A program made the translations under genes and the position numbers. The notes under the pieces were generated by a model. The model searched no databases, was not told the DNA's origin, and saw only the letters and a list, made by a program, of their open reading frames with translations. A stretch of DNA of 8,194 nucleotides. Source: an uncultured Helcococcus sp. (GTDB taxonomy: Bacteria; Bacillota; Clostridia; Tissierellales; Peptoniphilaceae). Where the stretch lies: assembly GCA_947253305.1 (NCBI GenBank), contig CAMXYZ010000042.1:1-8194 (forward strand), given 5' to 3'. This document shows, one piece after another, positions 1-6,946 of this stretch. Numbering within the stretch: position 1 is the stretch's first letter; the number at the start of each line of letters is the position of its first letter.

Positions 1-365
1 GATTAATAGTGTTTATAAGTTCTATTGAAGCTTTGATTACAGCTAAATCTAAAGATTTACTGGATGTGTTTTTAAAATTAAATAGCGATAACACAGCTGA
101 AGATTTCTTTAATATAGTAATTATTAATTACTTCATTACAATATTAGAACCAGTTTTAATTTCTTTATTTAGTCTTTTTGGCTTAAAAAAATTTGGAATC
201 ACAAGTTTATATAAAATAGTATTTTCAATAATATTAATAATGCGATTATTCAATATAGTAATTTCTTTTAGAACAAATTCAATATTTTATTATTTAATTA
301 TAATTTTATATTTATTACTAATTTATTTGATAATAAGTGTACCGAAACTAAAGAGAGGCGATTAA
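1..365 (+). CDS. C-terminal part of a small integral membrane protein, possibly DUF1189/MalA-like (5' end outside window)
   Basis: The frame is open to the left edge (TTA ATA before a GTG at 9) and no ribosome site precedes that GTG. I therefore read this as the 3' end of a longer gene, not a 118-residue protein. Counting from the GTG, a short polar stretch (about residues 10-35) is followed by three hydrophobic helices near residues 38-60, 65-86 and 92-112, then a short basic tail ending KLKRGD. No enzyme motif is visible. The stop is 1 nt before malF, so it is very likely co-transcribed and functionally linked with the importer. Streptococcal maltodextrin operons carry malA, a DUF1189 membrane protein, beside malC and malD. 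The arrangement of a polar segment followed by three C-terminal helices resembles that family, but the assignment rests on context and overall shape, not on a diagnostic motif. It could instead be an unrelated accessory membrane protein. Confidence 0.6.
   Translation, partial: LIVFISSIEALITAKSKDLLDVFLKLNSDNTAEDFFNIVIINYFITILEPVLISLFSLFGLKKFGITSLYKIVFSIILIMRLFNIVISFRTNSIFYYLIIILYLLLIYLIISVPKLKRGD
352..358 (+). promoter_or_regulatory. Ribosome binding site of malF
   Basis: AGAGAGG lies 8 nt before the ATG at 367, at the end of the preceding gene. It supports the upstream ATG as the true start of the unusually long malF product. Near the Met codons later in the N-terminal region (for example Met114 and Met230) I see no comparable Shine-Dalgarno sequence, which argues against a shorter, normal-sized MalF as the main product. 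Confidence 0.6.
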
Positions 366-366
366 T

Positions 367-2400
367 ATGGAATATTCCAAAACAGTAATAGATAGCGTAG
401 GAAGAAGCTATCCAAGGAAAAATCAGTATATCTTAGATATTATAAACGCTACAGCCTCTGAAAGAAAATCTTTAATTAATAACAAAGCAAATCATCCTTA
501 TAATATAAAATTAAATGAATACAAAAACAAAGAAAAACAATTTTTAGAGCAATTAGAAATAGATACTAAAAATAAATTTAAGGATGTTTCATTAAAACAT
601 ATTAGAGAGCTTGAAGAGAGAAATTTTAAGGCTGTAAAGAAAATTGAATTTTATGAAGATTATCTTGATTTTACATATGATGCAGAATTAAATTATCTTA
701 TCGCAATGGTAGAAACAAGACATATTCCTGATATAATTCAAAACGAAAAAGACTTGCTAAAAGATTTAGAATTAAAGACTTATGAAATGTCGAAGATTAC
801 AGATTCTGAAGTTGAAAATTATTCAAAAATAATTGAAGAAAAAACTAAATTAAGAAAAGTTCAATTAGAAGAAGAATTACAAGACTTAAAAGAAAAAAGT
901 GATGAAGGCTTAATATCTAAGAAAGCTTTCAAGACTGAATCTAAAATTAGAAGAAGAGCTTATTCTGAAGATACTAAAGCATATACTTATATAAATAAAA
1001 AGAAAGCTTTAGAGGAAGATATTAAAAATATCAAACATCATTTAAAAAATGATATGAAAGAAAAATTGAGAGTTTTGGATTCTGATATTTCAGATGCTAT
1101 AAGAAAAACTCCAATAGAAGTTGAAAAGCAAAGACCAATAATTTCATATCTAACATTTTTAATTCCAGGATTAGGTCAATTCTTAAATAAACAATATATG
1201 AAAGCTTTATTCTTCTTTATAGGTTCATTATTCATTTATCTAGTTGCTATCCCATATGCTCTAGGTTATGGGAACTTCCAAGGTGATGGTGTCGCAGGAT
1301 TAATATCACTTGCTGAAGGCGGAAAAAGATTAGATAAATCTATAATATTTATGATTGAAGGTATTATAGCTATTATGCTATTACTAATTTCATTATTCAT
1401 ATTATATATATCCTTTAAAGATGTTAATACTGTAGAAAAAAATAAGATTAAAGGAATCAGACCAAACTTATGGTTTGAAACGAAAGCTAATATACTTACA
1501 GAAGGATTCCCTTATCTAGTAATTACACCAGCATCACTTGCTGTAATATTTATAATTTTAGTTCCAATTACAACAACTATTTTGATTTCATTTACAAATT
1601 ATGATCCAAATAATCAATCAAAATTTACTTGGGCTGGATTACAAAACTATAAACTATTGGCATTAGGTCAAGGTGTAGCAGGTAGAGCATTCTGGCCAAT
1701 AGTAGTTTGGACAATAATATGGACATTTTCATCAACTACTCTGGCCATAGCAATAGGATTTATATTGTCACTTATAGCTAATCAAGAAAGAATCAGATTT
1801 AAAGGTTTCTTTAGAACAATATATTTACTACCATGGGCAGTTCCTGCTTTTATTTCAATAATGTTCTTCTCACAAATGCTTTCAATAAATGGTCCATTAA
1901 CCCAATTATTGAATAATGTATTTGGAGTAACATTAGATATTAAAAATAATACATTACAAACAAGAACTACATTAATATTATTGCAAGGTTGGTTAGGTTC
2001 ATCCTATGTCTTCCTATTGTCAACAGGTATTTTACAAGGTATACCTAGTGATTTATATGAAGCTGCAGAAATTGATGGTGCTACAGGATTTAAGAAAACA
2101 ATGAGAATTACTATTCCTCTAGTTTTATTCCAAACAGCTCCATTATTAATAGGACAATATACATTTAACTTTAACAACTTCTCAATAATTCATTTGTTCA
2201 ATGGTGGTGGACCTTTCAATCCATCCGTATATGGTAATGTTGCTGGTTCAACAGACTTGCTCATTTCTTATATATACAAATTAACTATTAACAGTAATTA
2301 TCAAGGTATGGGAGCTGCAGTTACAATTGTAGTATCATTAGTGTTAATGTTCTTCTCATGGCTAGGCTTTAGAAATACTAAGGCTTTCAAAGGAGATTAG
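367..2400 (+). CDS. malF: Maltodextrin ABC transporter permease MalF with a long N-terminal coiled-coil-like extension
   Basis: One of the two membrane subunits of a maltose/maltodextrin importer. Residues from about 258 to 677 form a MalF permease with eight likely membrane helices (about 279-297, 326-350, 381-409, 444-472, 483-503, 535-556, 583-600 and 648-668). The EAA loop that docks on the ATPase is at 565-585 (EAAEIDGA...IPL). FNFNNFSIIHL at 600-610, the following GGP and TDLLISYIYKL at 629-639 closely match the corresponding E. coli MalF stretches, making a maltodextrin-type substrate likely. The large periplasmic P2 domain of E. coli MalF is absent: only about 35 residues follow the third helix, as usual in Gram-positive relatives. 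Residues 1-255 are the oddity, being rich in Lys and Glu, with long predicted helices (about 40-100 and 125-245) and a SHOCT-like motif at 168-198. A PGLGQ motif at 267-271 opens the membrane part. Total length is 677 residues, against 514 in E. coli. malG starts 1 nt after the stop. Confidence 0.93.
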   Translation: MEYSKTVIDSVGRSYPRKNQYILDIINATASERKSLINNKANHPYNIKLNEYKNKEKQFLEQLEIDTKNKFKDVSLKHIRELEERNFKAVKKIEFYEDYLDFTYDAELNYLIAMVETRHIPDIIQNEKDLLKDLELKTYEMSKITDSEVENYSKIIEEKTKLRKVQLEEELQDLKEKSDEGLISKKAFKTESKIRRRAYSEDTKAYTYINKKKALEEDIKNIKHHLKNDMKEKLRVLDSDISDAIRKTPIEVEKQRPIISYLTFLIPGLGQFLNKQYMKALFFFIGSLFIYLVAIPYALGYGNFQGDGVAGLISLAEGGKRLDKSIIFMIEGIIAIMLLLISLFILYISFKDVNTVEKNKIKGIRPNLWFETKANILTEGFPYLVITPASLAVIFIILVPITTTILISFTNYDPNNQSKFTWAGLQNYKLLALGQGVAGRAFWPIVVWTIIWTFSSTTLAIAIGFILSLIANQERIRFKGFFRTIYLLPWAVPAFISIMFFSQMLSINGPLTQLLNNVFGVTLDIKNNTLQTRTTLILLQGWLGSSYVFLLSTGILQGIPSDLYEAAEIDGATGFKKTMRITIPLVLFQTAPLLIGQYTFNFNNFSIIHLFNGGGPFNPSVYGNVAGSTDLLISYIYKLTINSNYQGMGAAVTIVVSLVLMFFSWLGFRNTKAFKGD

Positions 2401-2401
2401 T

Positions 2402-3304
2402 ATGTTTAAAAATTTTAGAAAAAAGAAAAATAATGATTTATATTTATCAGATCAACAACCTTTAACTACTGTTGGTAAAATATTTCTTGCTATTTCTTAT
2501 ATAGTTTTAATAGCTTGGGCAATAGCAATTATTTGGCCATTAGCAGTTATGATTATATCAAGTTTAAATGGTAGTCAAGGTCAATATATTTCAATGTCAG
2601 GAAAATTTGAATTTTCATTTAAACATTTTCAATATTTATTTGAAAAAACTAATTTCTTGCTTTGGATAAAAAATACAATACTCATTGCAATAGCTACTGC
2701 CCTACTTACTTTATTATTTGTATCTTTTACAGGATATGCATATTCAAGATACAGATTCAAGGGAAAGAAAGCTAGCTTAATGGGTATCATGTTAATACAA
2801 ACAATACCAGCATTTGCGGGAATTACAGCGTATTATGCAATACATTCAATAATCTCAGGTATGATTCCTGTATTTAGTAGAACAGCTATGTTAATATTGA
2901 TTTACTCAGCTGGTGGAATTGCAGGTAATACATTCATATTAAAAGGATATATCGATTCTATATCAATGGAATTAGATGAAGCTGCTAAAATAGATGGATG
3001 TTCAAACTTTGAAGTATATAGATTAATTATTATGCCAATAGCAAGACCAATGTTAGCAATTATAGCATTATGGTCATTTATCGGACCTTTCATGGATTAT
3101 ATGCTTCCTGCAATACTATTGACCAACTCAGAACAATATACCTTAGCGACAGGCTTATTTACTTTAATTGGTGATGTTAGAACAATGAATGCACCAGCAT
3201 TTGCTGCAGGTGGTTTATTAACAGCTATACCAATAGTTGCATTGTTCATAAGCTTACAAAATCAATTAGTATCAGGACTAAGCTCTGGTTCAGTTAAAGG
3301 TTAG
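2402..3304 (+). CDS. malG: Maltodextrin ABC transporter permease MalG
   Basis: Second membrane subunit of the importer, pairing with MalF. Its 300 residues compare with 296 in E. coli MalG. After a basic N-terminus (FRKKKN) there are six likely helices: about 25-53, 88-116, 127-147, 160-178, 207-229 and 270-290. The EAA coupling loop is at 193-216 (EAAKIDGCSNFEVYR...MPIARP), where Cys200 replaces the common Ala. The C-terminus SGLSSGSVKG closely matches the E. coli MalG end, a segment that reaches into the MalK dimer interface. The start is the ATG 1 nt after the malF stop, with AAAGGAG at 2389-2395, 6 nt upstream and inside the last malF codons. This arrangement suggests translational coupling, keeping the two permease subunits in balance. 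No truncation or missing motif is seen. Confidence 0.95.
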   Translation: MFKNFRKKKNNDLYLSDQQPLTTVGKIFLAISYIVLIAWAIAIIWPLAVMIISSLNGSQGQYISMSGKFEFSFKHFQYLFEKTNFLLWIKNTILIAIATALLTLLFVSFTGYAYSRYRFKGKKASLMGIMLIQTIPAFAGITAYYAIHSIISGMIPVFSRTAMLILIYSAGGIAGNTFILKGYIDSISMELDEAAKIDGCSNFEVYRLIIMPIARPMLAIIALWSFIGPFMDYMLPAILLTNSEQYTLATGLFTLIGDVRTMNAPAFAAGGLLTAIPIVALFISLQNQLVSGLSSGSVKG

Positions 3305-3312
3305 GGGGAAAT

Positions 3313-4395
3313 ATGAAAGTTACATTAAAAAATCTAGGAAAAAAATATGAAGGTAGAGATAATTTTACAATAAGACATATTGACTTAGTTATTGAAGATC
3401 AAGAATTCTGTGCTATATTAGGTCCTTCGGGTTGTGGTAAATCAACTCTTTTAAGGATGATTGCCGGATTAAACTCGATCACAGAAGGAGAATTATTATT
3501 TGGTGATAAATTAATGAATAAAGTTGCTCCAAAAGACAGAGATATAGCTATGGTATTCCAATCATATGCTTTATATCCTCATTTAACAGTATATGATAAT
3601 ATGGCATTTTCTCTACAAATGAAAAATGAAAGAAAAGAAATTATTCATAAGAGGGTTTTAGAGGCTGCAGATATTTTACAATTAAATGATTATCTATACT
3701 CAAAACCTTCAGATATATCAGGTGGTCAAAGACAAAGGGTTGCTCTTGGACGTGCAATGGTTAGAAAACCAGGCGTATTCTTAATGGACGAACCATTATC
3801 TAACTTAGACGCTAAGCTCCGTGAACACATGAGAGTTGAATTAGTAAGATTACACAAATCATTAGGAACAACCTCAATATATGTTACACACGACCAAACA
3901 GAAGCTATGACAATGGCTGATAAAATTATCTTATTAGATAAAGGTAAAATCCAACAATTTGGTAAGCCTGAAGAATTCTATAATACACCAGCAAATCTAT
4001 TCGTTGCAGGGTTTATCGGTTCTCCAAGCATGAATATTATCAAAGGTAAATATATAAATGGACAATTCGTATCAGACAACGGATTGATTAAAATAACACC
4101 AAACGAAAAAGATCAAAAGGCTTTAGCAAATCACAATAATAAGTCTGTATATCTAGGAATTAGAGCTGAAAGATTTTTATCAGAAAAATCTGAAAACTCT
4201 GTTAATGCTAGAATCGATGTTATAGAAATGCTTGGTAAAGAAAAGATTATATATGCAAAATTAGAAGATGATACAGAAATAATAATTTCTAAGCCAGGAC
4301 ATTATGAATATGCAGTTGATGAAGAACATCATTTTACCTTTGACCCAGAAGCTTTACATTTCTTTGATGGCGAAACTGAATTAAGAATTAATTAA
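3313..4395 (+). CDS. malK: Sugar ABC transporter ATPase MalK/MsmX family
   Basis: Cytoplasmic ATPase that powers MalFG. All nucleotide-binding motifs are present: Walker A GPSGCGKST at 37-45, Q-loop Gln83, signature ISGGQRQ at 135-141 (Ile in place of the usual Leu), Walker B FLMDEP at 156-161 with catalytic Glu160, D-loop SNLDAKLR at 163-170 and switch His193. After the GSPSMN motif (236-241) comes the C-terminal TOBE/MOBE regulatory domain, about 240-360, containing LGIRAE (281-286) where many family members have GIRPE. Length is 360 residues, typical for MalK, UgpC and MsmX. The ribosome site AGGGGG overlaps the malG stop codon and lies 4 nt before the ATG. Position right after malG argues for a dedicated MalK. 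In Firmicutes, MsmX-type ATPases also serve several importers, so sharing with other sugar systems is possible and sequence alone cannot decide it. Confidence 0.93.
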   Translation: MKVTLKNLGKKYEGRDNFTIRHIDLVIEDQEFCAILGPSGCGKSTLLRMIAGLNSITEGELLFGDKLMNKVAPKDRDIAMVFQSYALYPHLTVYDNMAFSLQMKNERKEIIHKRVLEAADILQLNDYLYSKPSDISGGQRQRVALGRAMVRKPGVFLMDEPLSNLDAKLREHMRVELVRLHKSLGTTSIYVTHDQTEAMTMADKIILLDKGKIQQFGKPEEFYNTPANLFVAGFIGSPSMNIIKGKYINGQFVSDNGLIKITPNEKDQKALANHNNKSVYLGIRAERFLSEKSENSVNARIDVIEMLGKEKIIYAKLEDDTEIIISKPGHYEYAVDEEHHFTFDPEALHFFDGETELRIN

Positions 4396-4405
4396 GGATT
4401 TAGTC

Positions 4406-5380
4406 ATGAAAAGTAAAGTTACTATTAGAGATGTCGCTTATTTATCAGGAGTTAGTATATCTACAGTGTCTAGAGTGGTTTCAGGTAAGACAAATGTGAG
4501 TAAAGATACATTCAATAAAGTTCAAAAAGCTATAGAACAGACAGGTTATCAACCAAATTATACTGCTAAGGCTTTAGCTACAAATCTTACCGATACTATA
4601 GCGGTAATAATCGATAGAACGCCTTCTCAAGGTTTTGAGAACTCATTCTTTCTAGATGCATTAAATGGAATAGTAACAAAATTAAACGAATTTGAAAAAG
4701 ACATGATTTTAGTATTTACAAATCCTGAAGATAAAGATATAGATCGAGGATTAAAAAGATTAATTAATACAAATAAAATCGATGCCTGCATTAAATTATC
4801 AGTGGTAAAAGATGATAAAACTTTGGAATACTTAATAGAAAATGATACCCCTACTGTTGTAGTGGGAAGGGTTGAAGATAGTGATGTAATGACTGTCAAC
4901 AATGACAATAAAAACGCAATGAAGTCTGCTACTAATCATCTAATTGAAAAGGGCAATAAAAAGATTGCATTTGTAGGTGGTAGTATCGACTATATTGTTA
5001 CTCTAGATAGAAGAGACGGATTTATAGAAGCGATGGATAAAAGTAATATAGAATTTGATGACAATAATTTTTACTATACAGAATTTACAAAGCACGCTGG
5101 ATATGAATTGTCTAAAGAGCTAATTGTAAATGACTTTGATGCTGTCGCATGTACTGATGATTTATTAGCTTATGGTATAAGTAAGGGATATTTTGAAAAC
5201 AATAAAGATATAGATATTGTAAGCTTTAATAATAGCTATTTGTCTGAAATAGCTAATATTCCAATATCGAGTGTAGATATTAATTCAAAACTTCTTGGAG
5301 AAGAAGCTGTTAATTTGCTATTCAATGAAAATAATGATAAAAATATAATAGTAAAGTCTAAACTAATTATTAGGAGTTAA
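4406..5380 (+). CDS. malR: LacI-family transcriptional regulator, MalR-like
   Basis: Sugar-responsive DNA-binding regulator of 324 residues. The N-terminal LacI helix-turn-helix spans about 5-50 (VTIRDVAYLSGVSISTVSRV then NVS), followed by the hinge helix near 51-60 (NYTAKALATN), which inserts into the operator minor groove. The periplasmic-binding-protein-like effector and dimer domain runs from about 63 to 324. NDNKNAM (166-172), KKIAFVGG (185-192), RRDGF (202-206), CTDDLLAYG (249-257) and SFNNSYLSEI (273-282) are typical of the family. The SFNNS..SEI stretch resembles my recollection of streptococcal MalR. The helix between DDLLAYG and DIVSFNN looks a few residues shorter than usual, consistent with slightly low length. 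AAGGA at 4394-4398 precedes the ATG by 7 nt, and malK ends 10 nt upstream. Position inside the operon implies it is transcribed with its presumed targets, giving autoregulation. I infer maltose or maltodextrin as inducer from context; no operator is visible in the window. Confidence 0.9.
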   Translation: MKSKVTIRDVAYLSGVSISTVSRVVSGKTNVSKDTFNKVQKAIEQTGYQPNYTAKALATNLTDTIAVIIDRTPSQGFENSFFLDALNGIVTKLNEFEKDMILVFTNPEDKDIDRGLKRLINTNKIDACIKLSVVKDDKTLEYLIENDTPTVVVGRVEDSDVMTVNNDNKNAMKSATNHLIEKGNKKIAFVGGSIDYIVTLDRRDGFIEAMDKSNIEFDDNNFYYTEFTKHAGYELSKELIVNDFDAVACTDDLLAYGISKGYFENNKDIDIVSFNNSYLSEIANIPISSVDINSKLLGEEAVNLLFNENNDKNIIVKSKLIIRS

Positions 5381-5383
5381 ATC

Positions 5384-6907
5384 ATGACAGAAGATTACAA
5401 TTATCAAAAAATTAATGAAAATAGAAAATCGGGAATCTTGATGCATATCACTTCCCTACCTGGTCCATATGGAATTGGTACTATGGGAGAAAACGCAAAA
5501 GAATTTGTAGACTTTCTATTCGATTCTGGCCAGTCCTACTGGCAAGTTCTACCTGTAGGACCAACATCTTACGGAGACAGCCCATATCAATCTTTTAGTA
5601 CTTTTGCTGGTAATCCATATCTAATTGATTTAGATTACTTAAAAAATGATGGATTACTAACAAAAAAAGAGCTACAAGAATTAGGCAATGACTATGATTC
5701 TACAGATATCGATTATGGAAGACTATATGAAGAAAGATTTGATATTTTAAGAAAAGCTTTCAAAAGATTCAATTTTGCTGATCCAAATTATAAAGAATTC
5801 TATAATAATGAAAAATACTGGTTAGAAGATTATTCATTATTTATGGCGATTAAAAACTTCCATGACGGAGTATCTTGGATTGAGTGGGATAAAAAATATA
5901 AAATGAGAGACGAAAAAGCGCTAAAAGAATTTTCAAAGAAATACCATGAAGAAATCTCATTCTATAATTTTTTACAATATAAATTCTTCCAACAATGGAA
6001 TGATTTAAAATCATATGCTCATTCAAATAATATTGAAATAATCGGTGATATTCCTATATATGTTGCTGAAGATAGTGCTGATGTATGGTCAAATCCTGAA
6101 TTATTCAAATTAAATGAAGATTTTAGCCCAGAATTTGTTGGTGGTTGCCCACCAGATAATTTCTCTGATGACGGTCAATTCTGGGGTAATCCAGTATATG
6201 ACTGGTATCAAAATGAAAGACAAAATTATAAATGGTGGGTTCAAAGGATAAAATCTGCATTCGAATTATTTGATGTAGTTAGAATCGATCATTTTAGAGG
6301 TTTTGAATCATATTGGGAAATTCCTGCTGAAGATGATAATGCAGCAGGTGGTAGATGGGTAAAAGGTCCTGCAAATGATTTATTTAAAAGAATAAAAGAA
6401 GAATTGGGAGATTTACCTATAATTGCTGAAGATCTTGGATATATGACAAGAGAAGTATATGAATTCAGAAAAGAAACAGCATTCCCTGGAATGAAGATTA
6501 TCCAATTTGCTTTCAATCCTGAGATGAATAGTGAACATATGCCTCATAATTTTACTACTAATTTTGTTGTATATGCTGGAACTCACGACAACGAAACTCT
6601 AAGGGGTTGGATTGAAAATAATAGAGATACAGGTGTATTAGATAGAGCTATAGAATATGGAAATCTAAACGAAGAAGAAGGCTTGCACTGGGGAATTATT
6701 AGAATGTGTATGAATTCAGTTGCAGATACTGCTATATTCCAATTACAAGATATACTCAATCTTGGAAATGAAGCTCGTATGAATTTACCTTCTACACTTG
6801 GAATAAACTGGAGATGGAGAGTTGAAGAGCTGCCATCAAAAGATCTTGTAGATAAATTATATAAATATACAAAAAATTCTGACAGATTAAATAAAACAGG
6901 ATTATAA
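5384..6907 (+). CDS. malQ: 4-alpha-glucanotransferase (amylomaltase, GH77)
   Basis: Cytoplasmic enzyme that transfers alpha-1,4-glucan segments between maltodextrins, releasing glucose and building longer chains from imported maltose and maltotriose. At 507 residues it matches bacterial amylomaltases of about 500. The N-terminus carries the family start SGILMHITSLPG (16-27) and GDSPYQSFSTFAGNPYLID (64-82). The three catalytic acids of clan GH-H are present: nucleophile Asp302 in VRIDHFRGFE, acid/base Glu349 in IAEDLG and transition-state stabiliser Asp402 in GTHDNET. PPDNFSDDGQFWGNP (256-270) is also a strongly conserved GH77 stretch. The start is the ATG at 5384, with AGGAG at 5372-5376, 7 nt upstream and inside the end of the regulator gene; the gap is 3 nt. 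It is the last gene of the operon and is followed directly by a terminator. No glucan phosphorylase is in the window, so the fate of the longer products depends on genes elsewhere. Confidence 0.95.
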   Translation: MTEDYNYQKINENRKSGILMHITSLPGPYGIGTMGENAKEFVDFLFDSGQSYWQVLPVGPTSYGDSPYQSFSTFAGNPYLIDLDYLKNDGLLTKKELQELGNDYDSTDIDYGRLYEERFDILRKAFKRFNFADPNYKEFYNNEKYWLEDYSLFMAIKNFHDGVSWIEWDKKYKMRDEKALKEFSKKYHEEISFYNFLQYKFFQQWNDLKSYAHSNNIEIIGDIPIYVAEDSADVWSNPELFKLNEDFSPEFVGGCPPDNFSDDGQFWGNPVYDWYQNERQNYKWWVQRIKSAFELFDVVRIDHFRGFESYWEIPAEDDNAAGGRWVKGPANDLFKRIKEELGDLPIIAEDLGYMTREVYEFRKETAFPGMKIIQFAFNPEMNSEHMPHNFTTNFVVYAGTHDNETLRGWIENNRDTGVLDRAIEYGNLNEEEGLHWGIIRMCMNSVADTAIFQLQDILNLGNEARMNLPSTLGINWRWRVEELPSKDLVDKLYKYTKNSDRLNKTGL

Positions 6908-6911
6908 AATT

Positions 6912-6946
6912 AAAGGATGTTGAAAATCAACATCCTTTTCCTTTTT
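6912..6946 (+). terminator. Rho-independent terminator of the maltodextrin operon
   Basis: A perfect 12-bp stem (AAAGGATGTTGA paired with TCAACATCCTTT) and a 3-nt AAA loop span 6912-6938, followed by TCCTTTTT to 6946. It begins 4 nt after the malQ stop. The T-run overlaps the stop codon of the convergent galM gene (6945-6947). Read on the minus strand, the same hairpin is followed by AATTTTATAA, a weaker U-tract, so it may also end galM transcription. Confidence 0.85.

Noticed and set aside
9..11. GTG as the start of the first gene
   Set aside because: There is no ribosome site in the 8 nt before it and the frame is open to the window edge, so a gene continuing from upstream is more likely.
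367..2400. Two separate genes fused by a sequencing error in malF
   Set aside because: There is no stop, frame break or internal ribosome site between the charged region and the permease, and base composition does not change across the junction. A true single gene is the simpler reading.
2902..3093. Open frame on the minus strand inside malG
   Set aside because: It is fully antisense to a clearly conserved permease segment including the EAA loop, shows no protein-family motif, and is expected by chance in AT-rich coding DNA.
4627..4908. Open frame on the minus strand inside the LacI-family gene
   Set aside because: It is antisense to the effector domain, has a Ser/Thr/Phe-rich low-information translation and no recognisable function.
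6289..6516. Open frame on the minus strand inside malQ
   Set aside because: It mirrors the conserved catalytic region of GH77 around Asp302 and Glu349; the sense strand explains the sequence fully.
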